DNA of 49,165 nt, taken from assembly GCA_025362495.1 (NCBI GenBank), contig JANYGI010000122.1:1-49165 (forward strand), written 5' to 3'. Below, piece by piece: positions 1 through 7,081 of the stretch. The notes under the pieces were generated by a model. That model ran no database searches. It worked only from the letters and a program-made list of their open reading frames with translations, and was not told where the DNA came from. Position 1 is the stretch's first letter. Each line of letters begins with the position of its first letter. The stretch comes from Byssovorax sp. Lineage in GTDB: Bacteria; Myxococcota_A; Polyangia; Polyangiales; Polyangiaceae. The translations under genes were made by a program, and so were the position numbers.

Positions 1-8
1 AGTTCCTA

Positions 9-37
9 TTGACACGATAATTAGCTTGTCCTAATAT
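9..37 (+). promoter_or_regulatory. sigma70-like promoter with overlapping operator-like dyad
   Basis: A perfect -35 hexamer TTGACA (9-14) is followed after 17 bp by TAATAT (32-37), a 4/6 match to the -10. The stretch is much more A+T-rich than the rest of the window. Two offset inverted repeats overlap it: GACAC (11-15) with GTGTC (38-42), and ATTAG (20-24) with CTAAT (31-35). This is how a phage-type repressor operator often sits on an early promoter. It would drive the gene run starting at 106. No repressor gene is visible; it could lie left of the window. Confidence 0.6.
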
Positions 38-105
38 GTGTCTATCGGAAACAGCCTGAGCCCATCCAGTCCAGACCGTCCTCATCCACCCAACCAGGAG
101 CATCC

Positions 106-261
106 ATGAACTACGACGAAGCCGTTTTGGCCACCGTGACCCGCGCCCAGGCGATGCGCGAACTTGCCGCCCACGGCGTCAACGCAGCGGAATTCTTCGC
201 CGATGTCGGCGACAAGCAGATGTACACCGGCGCCGAAGTACTTGACTGGCTCGGCTACTAA
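106..261 (+). CDS. small protein of unknown function (51 aa), first gene of the element operon
   Basis: The frame begins MNYDEAVLATVTRAQ and ends LDWLGY. An AGGAG ribosome binding site lies just upstream of the ATG (97-101), and the promoter at 9-37 is about 70 bp away. The protein is acidic, predicted mostly helical, and has no Cys and no membrane segment. I do not recognise a family. Its place at the head of a run of small co-directional genes suggests an early gene of a mobile element, but nothing in the sequence states its function. Confidence 0.6.
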   Translation: MNYDEAVLATVTRAQAMRELAAHGVNAAEFFADVGDKQMYTGAEVLDWLGY

Positions 262-284
262 AACCCACTCCACAGGAGACTTAC

Positions 285-743
285 ATGTCAATCGAAATTC
301 GCAACCGTTGGACCAGCGCAGTTATTTTCAACCACAACGTCGAAGGCGCCACGATGCGCGATGCAGTGCGGGCGGCATTGGTGGCCGACGCCGACCTGAG
401 CGGCGCCAACCTGCGCGACGCCGACCTGAGCGGCGCCTCGGTTCCGGTCGTTGCGGACCTCGATCGAAAGATGCTCGAAGCGGTGAGCAAGCCCGGAGCT
501 CTGGACATGGGTACGTGGCACTCGTGCTCAACCACTCATTGCCGGGCCGGGTGGGCGATCACTCTCGCCGGCAAAGAGGGACTGGAGCTGGAGGCCCGTC
601 TCGGGCCCGCCGTGGCCGGAGCGCTCATCTACAGCGCCTCGACGGGGCGTCGCGTGCCGGACTTCTACGCGACCGACGAGGCCGCGATGGAGGACATCAA
701 GCGCTGCGCCGAGCTACCCGCGCCCGTGGCGCCAGGGACCTGA
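285..743 (+). CDS. hypothetical protein with a short pentapeptide-like repeat (152 aa)
   Basis: An AGGAG site precedes the ATG by 6 nt. The N-terminal part (about residues 1-30) is followed by a short A(D/N)LSGA-type stretch, about three pentapeptide-like units around residues 36-52 (ADLSGANLRDADLSG). This is far too short for a full right-handed quadrilateral beta-helix. The rest (55-152) contains an HCRAGW segment and a predicted alpha/beta C-terminus. Proteins with this layout, a few pentapeptide units plus a HCRAGW-type box, are seen in phage and prophage accessory regions; the function is not known to me. It sits 23 bp after the 51-aa gene and 41 bp before the next one. Confidence 0.65.
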   Translation: MSIEIRNRWTSAVIFNHNVEGATMRDAVRAALVADADLSGANLRDADLSGASVPVVADLDRKMLEAVSKPGALDMGTWHSCSTTHCRAGWAITLAGKEGLELEARLGPAVAGALIYSASTGRRVPDFYATDEAAMEDIKRCAELPAPVAPGT

Positions 744-784
744 TTGCCACGTCCTGATCACCACCGCGCGGAGAGGAACTGGCC

Positions 785-895
785 ATGTCGATCACCTGCT
801 CACCGTTCCACGCTTCACACTGTGCCGCGCGGCTCTTCGCCCTCGTAATGTTCAACTTCCACCTCAATATCCGCACGCCCTGGGGGCAATCATGA
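785..895 (+). CDS. 36-aa small ORF translationally coupled to the next gene
   Basis: This short frame starts at an ATG preceded by GAGAGGAA about 7 nt upstream, and its TGA overlaps the next ATG in an ATGA (892-895). The peptide begins MSITCSPFHASHC and contains two Cys, three His and a hydrophobic middle (LFALVMFNF), so it could be a small membrane-associated peptide. The coding case rests on the ribosome binding site and the overlap, which continues the pattern of the whole run. It may equally be a leader peptide that feeds ribosomes to the downstream gene. Confidence 0.45.
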   Translation: MSITCSPFHASHCAARLFALVMFNFHLNIRTPWGQS

Positions 896-2550
896 TCTCC
901 GCCTGGCTCGCCGCCGTCTCCTACGCTGGAAAGACCTGGGTCTTTGCCCAGCTCGTCGCGCTCATCAACACGCTCATCGAACGGCTGCGCACCGAGGTGG
1001 CCGAGCGCCAGGCCGCCGAGCGCGAACTGGCCGACGCGCTCAACCAGCGAGAGGAGGCGAGGACGCGGTGCGGATATCAGGTCGCCTATGCCCGTGAGGC
1101 CGCCGCCGAGGCCGCGCAGCTGCGCCGCGGCGTGGCCGACGTCATCGGCATGCTGCGGGCGCCGCGCGCAGAGAAGGCCGACGAGGAGGCTTTGCCGGGG
1201 CTGTGCGACACGGCGCTAGCGGAGCTGCTGAAGGTCGAGGCTAGCGACGGGGCGCGGATGCTCGAGGAGCTGGCTGCCTCCGAGGCGCGCGGCGAGGAGC
1301 GATCGCAGGAGTTCTGCGACCTCTACGACAACATCGGCGAGGCGCTGGACTCCGGCCTGGACGAGTGCCCTGTGGCGGCGGCGAAGCGCGTGCGCGCCGA
1401 GCTGCTCGCGCTGCTCGCGGCCGATGACGCCTCGGCGACCATCACCGTTCAGCGAGACCGCGCGCGGGCGAGCGAGGAGAAGCTGCGGGGCTGGATCGAG
1501 GCGCACGCCGCGAGCCTCGATGACGACGCGCTCGAAGATCAGGCACGCGAGGCGCGTGTGTTCCTCGACTCCGTCGACGCGCAGGGCGAGCTGCTCCTCC
1601 AGGAGCTGGACGACGCCCGCTCACGGACCAACGACGCGGAGATCGCGCTGTCCGGCGTGCTGGCGCGCGAGGCGACGGCCATCGGCGACGCGCTCCACTT
1701 CGCCGTGACGCTGGATGGCCTCGAAGACAACGAGCTGGTCTACCTCGACAACAGCAAAACGCGCCCGCTTGTGGCTCGCGTCCTGAAAACAGCGGGCGTG
1801 ACGCCGAAGTGCGGCGAGACGCCGGTAGTGGTGGCCCCGTCGCCCGTCGCGCCTGCGGTGGTCACCTGCGCCAACTGCGACTCGCCCACCGATCGCATGT
1901 ACGCGCTCACGGACGACGTCGCCGCCCCCGCTTGCGGCGCCTGCGCCGAGGCATGCGCTGCTGGCGCGGCCGGCTGCACGGATCACTGCGGCATCCCCGA
2001 CGGCGTGACGATCGAGACGAGCGCGCCGCCGTGGCCGCAGCCCGGCGTGGACCCGGCGAATGCATGTCTCGTCTGCGGAGCAAAAGGCTGGGAGTCGTGG
2101 CTCAATTTGGAGGGCAAGAAGAACGCGGCGGGCATGGCCGATACGACCCGCGTCGTCATCTGCCACGCGCACCTACTCGGTCCGCTCGCCGCCTCTTCCG
2201 CCGATATCCGCGCACTCGTTGTTGTGCGCCGTCCGCAAATCATCGACGCCGCGCTCCGCGCCTGCTTGAGCACCGGCCCGAAGCGGTGGTTCACCATGGC
2301 CATCGCGGTACGCGATACGGGCATCAAAAATGCCGCCACGGCCGAACTGGACGCCGCGGAGCTGCGTATCGGCGCGACGTGGGACGCCGCTGGCAAGCTC
2401 TGCTCACTCGCCGCAGCGCCTGCCGATATCGCCACCTCGGCGCCCACCAACTGGGCCGCTGCTGTCGACGCGAGGCGCGAAGAGTTCATCGCTGCGCCCG
2501 TCGTCGAGCCCCCGTGGACGCCGCGCTCGGTGAACGGAGGTGCCTTGTGA
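892..2550 (+). CDS. long coiled-coil protein with C-terminal Cys clusters, unknown function (552 aa)
   Basis: The first 25 residues are moderately hydrophobic (WLAAVSYAGKTWVFAQLVALI). Residues about 28-280 are rich in Ala, Glu, Arg and Leu with heptad-like spacing, consistent with a long coiled coil. From about residue 320 there are paired CxxC motifs (CANC, CGAC, then CLVC followed by a CHAH), suggesting one or two zinc ribbons. I do not recognise a family; phage-type scaffold or regulatory proteins are possible, but that is a guess. The start overlaps the preceding stop by 4 nt, and the last codons (GGAL) also encode the ribosome binding site of the next gene. Confidence 0.65.
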   Translation: MISAWLAAVSYAGKTWVFAQLVALINTLIERLRTEVAERQAAERELADALNQREEARTRCGYQVAYAREAAAEAAQLRRGVADVIGMLRAPRAEKADEEALPGLCDTALAELLKVEASDGARMLEELAASEARGEERSQEFCDLYDNIGEALDSGLDECPVAAAKRVRAELLALLAADDASATITVQRDRARASEEKLRGWIEAHAASLDDDALEDQAREARVFLDSVDAQGELLLQELDDARSRTNDAEIALSGVLAREATAIGDALHFAVTLDGLEDNELVYLDNSKTRPLVARVLKTAGVTPKCGETPVVVAPSPVAPAVVTCANCDSPTDRMYALTDDVAAPACGACAEACAAGAAGCTDHCGIPDGVTIETSAPPWPQPGVDPANACLVCGAKGWESWLNLEGKKNAAGMADTTRVVICHAHLLGPLAASSADIRALVVVRRPQIIDAALRACLSTGPKRWFTMAIAVRDTGIKNAATAELDAAELRIGATWDAAGKLCSLAAAPADIATSAPTNWAAAVDARREEFIAAPVVEPPWTPRSVNGGAL

Positions 2551-2752
2551 GCAAGCCCCGTCCGAACCGCATGAGCGACAAGAAGCTCGCCGTCGAGCTG
2601 GTCGAGATCGACGCACAGCTCAAGGCGCTCGTCGCGCGCCGCGGCCTCATCACCGGCGAGCAAAACCGGCGCTTCGACGGCGGGAAGCGCCGGACGGGCA
2701 ACGACAAGAAGGCCGCGCAGTCCACCACCGGAGGTGCCTTGTGAGCAAGCCC
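2535..2752 (+). repeat. 24-bp direct repeat pair flanking a small cassette gene
   Basis: Positions 2535-2558 and 2729-2752 are identical over 24 bp. Each copy carries the end of one gene (codons for G-A-L), a GGAGG ribosome binding site, the GTGA stop/start overlap and the first codons (S-K-P) of the next gene. The unit between them is the 65-aa gene at 2547-2744. A shorter relative of the same junction occurs at about 4552-4565. The layout fits cassette gain or loss by homologous recombination at coupled junctions. Confidence 0.85.
2547..2744 (+). CDS. small basic hypothetical protein (65 aa)
   Basis: The GTG start is part of a GTGA overlap with the previous stop and lies 6-7 nt after GGAGG. 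The product is Lys/Arg-rich with one predicted helix (KKLAVELVEIDAQLKALVARR, residues about 11-31) and a basic, probably disordered tail. No family is recognised. It is bracketed by the 24-bp direct repeat, so it behaves like an insertable cassette in the operon. The coding potential is supported by tight coupling on both sides rather than by homology. Confidence 0.6.
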   Translation: MSKPRPNRMSDKKLAVELVEIDAQLKALVARRGLITGEQNRRFDGGKRRTGNDKKAAQSTTGGAL

Positions 2753-3571
2753 AGCGCCGCCGCGCAGCCCCTTCCGCTCTGGGATTCAAAGGCCACAAGC
2801 GCCCCCCCCCCGAGGCCTCCAATGCCCGCTAACGCTCCTGTCCGCGTCATCGCACCAACGGGCGACACGATGACTGGCCGCCTCCTCAAGGTCACCGCGG
2901 GTCGCCCTCGCATCGGCTTCCCGGTCCCGCCCGGTGTGACGTTCACCGCCGCTGGCGACGGCATCGGCAAGGCCGCTGGCTGGCGCATCCACGGTGACGA
3001 CCTCGCCAAGCTGTCCACCGGCGCCGTCGCTCTCGTGCACGCCGACGCGATACCGACCGACGACAGCGACTATCGCTACTGGCTGGCTCGCTGGTGGGGC
3101 GAGGGCCCGCGGATGCTCGTCGTCATGCTCAACCCGAGCACGGTCACGGCGACGAAGAACGATCCCACCGTGCGCCGGTGCATCTCGTTCGCCCAGCGCG
3201 AGGGCTTCGGCGGCCTGGAGGTGGTCAACCTCTTCGCGTTCCGGTCGGCGTACCCGTCGGAACTGCGTCGCCCCGTCGATCCCGTCGGCCCCACCAACGA
3301 TGCGATTATTTCGGCCACCGCGGCGCGCATCGTCGAGGGCGGCGGGAAGATCCTCGCCGCGTGGGGCGCGCGCGTGAGCTTCGGCGAGCGGGCCAAGGCG
3401 CCCTTCGCGGGCCGCGATCGTAGCGTCCTCGAGCTGCTCGGCGCGCACGCCGACGTGTGGTGTCTCGGGCGCGGCAAGACGGGGACGCCGAATCACCCCC
3501 TGATGCTCGAGGGCAAGCAGCCGCTCGAGGCGTTCGCGACGCGAGAGCAGATTGCGGGAGGTGCGACGTGA
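2741..3571 (+). CDS. DUF1643 family protein (276 aa)
   Basis: The family signature is clear: MLVVMLNPSTVTATKNDPT around residues 125-145, followed by R-C-x-F-A, a VVNLFAFR segment, and a late G-x-P-x-HPL motif near residue 255. DUF1643 proteins are common in phages and mobile elements and their biochemical role is not established. Residues 1-100 form an extension that starts with a Pro-rich patch containing a run of ten C residues (2802-2811). The GTG start is chosen because it makes a GTGA overlap and follows GGAGG. The stop overlaps the next start in the same way. Confidence 0.85.
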   Translation: MSKPSAAAQPLPLWDSKATSAPPPRPPMPANAPVRVIAPTGDTMTGRLLKVTAGRPRIGFPVPPGVTFTAAGDGIGKAAGWRIHGDDLAKLSTGAVALVHADAIPTDDSDYRYWLARWWGEGPRMLVVMLNPSTVTATKNDPTVRRCISFAQREGFGGLEVVNLFAFRSAYPSELRRPVDPVGPTNDAIISATAARIVEGGGKILAAWGARVSFGERAKAPFAGRDRSVLELLGAHADVWCLGRGKTGTPNHPLMLEGKQPLEAFATREQIAGGAT

Positions 3572-4158
3572 AGGCGATAGAGCAACAATCGGCACCGCGC
3601 CTGCTCCGCTGGCAAGCAGCGGTGAAGCTCGCCGCCTTTCACGGCATGCGCCTCGCCGCACTCGGCTCTGCCCAGCCGACGTGGACGGGAATCACCGTCA
3701 ACCTCACCAACATGCGCAAGGACGTCGCGAAGCTGTCGAAGTGGTACGGCGCTCGCGAGGTGCCCGCGCGGCGCCTCTTTCACGAGGTGGGGCACCTGCT
3801 CGTCGCACCGCGCGAGCGCCGTTCGCTGCCGAACTTCGGCCACGGCTGGGATAACCTCGGACGCTGCTGGGCCGAGCGAGTCACGACGCGCTGGACGAGC
3901 GAGCGCGAGGAAAGCGACGCCTGTTTGCTCGGCGTGGCGCTGGAAATCGCGATGCTCGGCGAGGACTCGGGCATCGACACGTTCCGCTCCCAGGGCTGGG
4001 GCTACAGGACCTACAACGCGAACTGCGTCGAGCACGCTGCTTTCAATTTCTGGCGGGCCATCGCTCGCTTGAACGAAGCTGGGCTCTTGCAGGGCAGCCG
4101 CGCGAATCCAGAGCTCTTGCCGTCCTCGCGACGTCGACCGGCCGGAGCGATGTCATGA
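3568..4158 (+). CDS. putative zinc metalloprotease with HEVGH motif (196 aa)
   Basis: The HExxH zinc-protease motif reads HEVGH at about residues 72-76, inside a helix (RRLFHEVGHLLV). A downstream E-S-D-A-C-L-L-G helix could supply the third ligand, as in ImmA/IrrE-type peptidases, although the match to that family is weak. In phages and ICEs, ImmA/IrrE proteases cleave the element's repressor during induction; that role here is inference only. The GTG start lies in a GTGA overlap with the DUF1643 gene and follows GGGAGG. No signal peptide is seen, so a cytoplasmic enzyme is expected. Confidence 0.65.
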   Translation: MKAIEQQSAPRLLRWQAAVKLAAFHGMRLAALGSAQPTWTGITVNLTNMRKDVAKLSKWYGAREVPARRLFHEVGHLLVAPRERRSLPNFGHGWDNLGRCWAERVTTRWTSEREESDACLLGVALEIAMLGEDSGIDTFRSQGWGYRTYNANCVEHAAFNFWRAIARLNEAGLLQGSRANPELLPSSRRRPAGAMS

Positions 4159-4565
4159 GCACGGGTGTGGAGCCGCGAGCATCGCAGTCGCGGTGCGTCA
4201 AGGACGCTCCGTTCGGTCGCTATCGCTCGGCGGCCAAGAATAAAGCCACGCCACTCGGCGAACCCACCTGGCTCGACCAGGTGGCCGGGGGAGTGGCTCA
4301 GGCACTGGCTCGGGCAGTGGACCCCCACTGGACCCCCACTGGACATGGACTGGCAAATCAGTGGACTTTAGTGGACGGTCACTGGCTTTCGCCCAGCGCG
4401 CAGCAAAACGCCCTCGTGGCGTGTACTGATAAGCAGATAGCACCACGGGTGGGGCGTGCTGATAAGCACAGGAGAACAGGGCAAGCCTGTTCAAGCGCTG
4501 CTAGGTGGTCACGCACCGTGACCATACTCGACGTCGATCGCCCTGAGCTGCGAGGTGCCCTGTGA
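4155..4565 (+). CDS. hypothetical protein over a phased DNA repeat (136 aa)
   Basis: The ATG forms an ATGA overlap with the previous gene and follows GGAG. The N-terminus (residues 1-35) is basic and the middle is Trp-rich (four Trp between about residues 39 and 77). That middle part lies over an array of TGG-containing boxes spaced 10-13 bp apart, and such a period is not a multiple of three. The DNA, not the protein, therefore seems to be under selection there. No family is recognised. The frame may be a true gene, or an open frame tolerated across a cis-acting site. Confidence 0.45.
   Translation: MSTGVEPRASQSRCVKDAPFGRYRSAAKNKATPLGEPTWLDQVAGGVAQALARAVDPHWTPTGHGLANQWTLVDGHWLSPSAQQNALVACTDKQIAPRVGRADKHRRTGQACSSAARWSRTVTILDVDRPELRGAL
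4269..4387. repeat. helically phased TGG-box array (iteron-like)
   Basis: Eleven boxes of the form (A/C)(G/C)TGG(C/A) have their TGG at 4269, 4282, 4294, 4306, 4318, 4329, 4340, 4351, 4362, 4372 and 4383, with spacings of 13,12,12,12,11,11,11,11,10,11. The best-preserved form is CACTGGAC or CAGTGGAC (4316-4376). One-turn spacing puts every box on the same DNA face, as in iterons of plasmid origins or arrays for a multimeric DNA-binding protein. It overlaps a coding frame. Confidence 0.6.
4426..4468 (+). repeat. 10-bp direct repeat pair, 33 bp apart
   Basis: CTGATAAGCA occurs at 4426-4435 and 4459-4468. Both copies are preceded by GGCGTG (with two extra bases before the first). The 33-bp start-to-start distance equals three turns of the 11-bp phase seen in the neighbouring TGG array. 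These are the most A+T-rich decamers in this part of the element. They may belong to the same protein-binding or replication site. Confidence 0.55.
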
Positions 4566-4768
4566 TCCACCACGCCTGGCACCCGGACCGCCCCGCGCTC
4601 TGCCCCGTCCGCACCGCCTCCGTGCGCCTCGACGTCGAGAAGATCACCTGCGCGGACTGTCTCGCGCTCGTGCCGGCACCCGGCCACCAAGAGCACGGCG
4701 TCGCCAACGACGCCGGCGTGCTGCGGCGGGCCGCCAACATCACCCACACCACCGGAGCGAGCTCATGA
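4562..4768 (+). CDS. small zinc-finger-like hypothetical protein (68 aa)
   Basis: The GTG lies in a GTGA overlap behind GAGGTGCC. The peptide opens with MIHHAWHPDRPALC and carries a C-A-D-C pair around residue 33 preceded by an ITC, giving a likely single treble-clef or knuckle zinc site with the upstream Cys/His. Small proteins of this type (a His/Cys start, then TC-x-x-C-L) are frequent in actinophage- and prophage-like regions without an assigned role. The stop overlaps the next ATG. Confidence 0.55.
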   Translation: MIHHAWHPDRPALCPVRTASVRLDVEKITCADCLALVPAPGHQEHGVANDAGVLRRAANITHTTGASS

Positions 4769-5079
4769 GCACCCGCGGACCCATCACCGACGCCGAGATC
4801 GACCGGATCCGTGTGTTACTGTTGGAGGGATTGGAGCGCGCCGACGCATGCGAAAAGCAGAACCTCGAGAACAGTCAGAGCTCATCCCCCGCCGCGTCCT
4901 CGCCTATGCGCGAGTCAGCGGGCAGGAGCAAGGCAAGCACGGCACGAGCCTCGAGGGGCAGGACGAGGACCTCCAGCGGTTCTGTCGAGACCACGGCTAC
5001 CCCAAGCCCACGATCTTCGTCGAGGTCGAGGGTGGTGGCGTCGAGAAGGAAGAGAAGCGAACCGAGCAGCGCCGGCTGA
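4765..5079 (+). CDS. small ORF overlapping the recombinase start (104 aa, real end uncertain)
   Basis: An ATGA overlap and a GGAGCGAGC ribosome binding site support initiation at 4765, and residues 1-30 (TDAEIDRIRVLLLEGLERAD) look like a genuine amphipathic helix. From 4848 on the frame runs for over 230 bp inside the serine recombinase gene. There it becomes a low-complexity Ser/Arg stretch, typical of a shadow frame. Either a short gene lost its own end when the recombinase came to overlap it, or a frameshift joins the two. The N-terminal part is credible; the tail is not. Confidence 0.4.
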   Translation: MSTRGPITDAEIDRIRVLLLEGLERADACEKQNLENSQSSSPAASSPMRESAGRSKASTARASRGRTRTSSGSVETTATPSPRSSSRSRVVASRRKRSEPSSAG

Positions 5080-6346
5080 TGGCCAGCGTGCAACCCGGCG
5101 ATCTCGTTTTGTGCTGCAAGCAGGACCGGTGGAGCCGCTACACGCTCCACTTCCTCGCGAGCACGGCGGAGATCACGAAGCACAACGCCAGGTTCTTCTC
5201 CATCGCTGAAAAATTCGATCCGAGCACATCCGAAGGTCGCTTTGCGGCAACCATTATGGCCGCCGTCGCCGAGCAAGAGCACAGCCGGATCAAGGAGCGC
5301 ACCGTCGGGACGCGCCGACGCCTCCGGCTCGCCGGGGCCTTCGTCGAAGGTCTCCCGCCGCTCGGATACAAGGTCGAGGACCGCGCGCTTGTGGTCGACC
5401 CCGTCGGCGCCGCGGTGGTCAAACGCATTTTCGATCTCTCCATCGCAGGCTACTCCACGCGCCAGATCGCCGCGCTCGTCACGGCCGAGTTCCCCGGCAC
5501 GCCAGGCCTCGACAACGCCGGCATAGCGCGCCGGCTCAAGGACCGGCGCTACCTCGGCGAGGTCAACACCATCGGCGGCAAGCTCAGCGGCCCCACCGGC
5601 GAGTGGGTGAAGCGACACGAGCCGATCGTCGACCGACCGACGTGGTTGCGCGCGCAGAGCGCGAGCGCGAAGAGGAAGATCGGCGGCCGCCCGATCACCG
5701 GCTCCGCGCGCAACATCACCTTCCTGCTCCGCGGCGTCATCTACTGTGGAAGCTGCAAACGGGTCATGGTCGCGCATGCGCCGGGGCCGACGGGCAGCAC
5801 GAAGCACGGTGGCTACTACCTGTGTCGCAAGCGCACGACGGGGCCAGTCGTGGGACGATGCAACGGCCCTTTCGCGCGGCACGAGGACGTGGACGCAGCC
5901 TTCGAGATCGACTTCGTTGCTCAGCTCGAGCGGCTCACGGATCGGCTGTCGCGCCCTCCGAAGGAAGCGCCGCGCTCGCCCAAGAAGGTCGACTACGAGG
6001 CCGAGCGCACCAAGCTGGTGAAGCGGCGCGAGCGCCTCGTTGACGCGATCGGCGAGGGCATACTTTCCGGCGAGACGGCGCGCGCTAAGGTCGAGGCAGT
6101 CGAGCGCGCCCTGATCGAGCTCGACGACCGCCGCGCCTCATCGGCGGCGCCTGCGCCGCCACCCCTGGACCGCACCGCGCTGCTCGAGCAGGTGATCGCA
6201 ATCCGCAAGGCGTGGTCCAACATGATGGTCGACGCCAAGCGCGAGGTCATCGGGCTCGTGCTGGACCGCGCAGAGCTCCACTCGACGCAGGCTGAGCGCT
6301 GGCAGCGCGGCGCCTGGAAGCTCGCGCTTTCTTGGCGCGAGATTAA

Positions 6347-6350
<4 letters not shown>
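4848..6350 (+). CDS. large serine recombinase / integrase (500 aa)
   Basis: This enzyme catalyses site-specific integration and excision through a 5' phosphoserine link. The resolvase domain (about residues 17-160) has the catalytic Ser24 in ARVSGQEQ with Arg22, and the DRWSR motif at 93-97. A recombinase DNA-binding domain (171-280) starts with PPLGYKV. A zinc ribbon uses Cys300, Cys303, Cys326 and Cys338, and a Glu/Arg-rich coiled coil (about 373-450) follows. This is the full architecture of phage- and ICE-type integrases. The ATG follows GGAG by about 12 nt. The stop at 6350 lies directly against the recA junction, the usual position of an integrase beside its attachment site. Confidence 0.93.
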
Positions 6351-6922
<572 letters not shown>

Positions 6923-6951
6923 GATGGTCTCTCCGGTTCGGTGATGAGAAA

Positions 6952-6969
6952 GCGCCGCCCCGGCGGCGC
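6952..6969. terminator. 8-bp GC hairpin between comM and recA
   Basis: GCGCCGCC (6952-6959) and GGCGGCGC (6962-6969) form a perfect stem with a 2-base loop. It lies about 110 bp downstream of the comM stop and 30 bp upstream of the recA start, both on the minus strand. There is no U-run, so it is at best a weak or Rho-assisted terminator; it could also be a regulatory palindrome. Confidence 0.3.
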
Positions 6970-7081
6970 GCGGTCGAGGGATGCAGTGGGCAAGGAGCTG
7001 CCCGCACGGCCTCCAGGGCGGCCGTGAAACGTTGGGTCCGAGGCGGGGAGTCCCCGCGGGCTCGGTACGGTGAGCGTCGAT

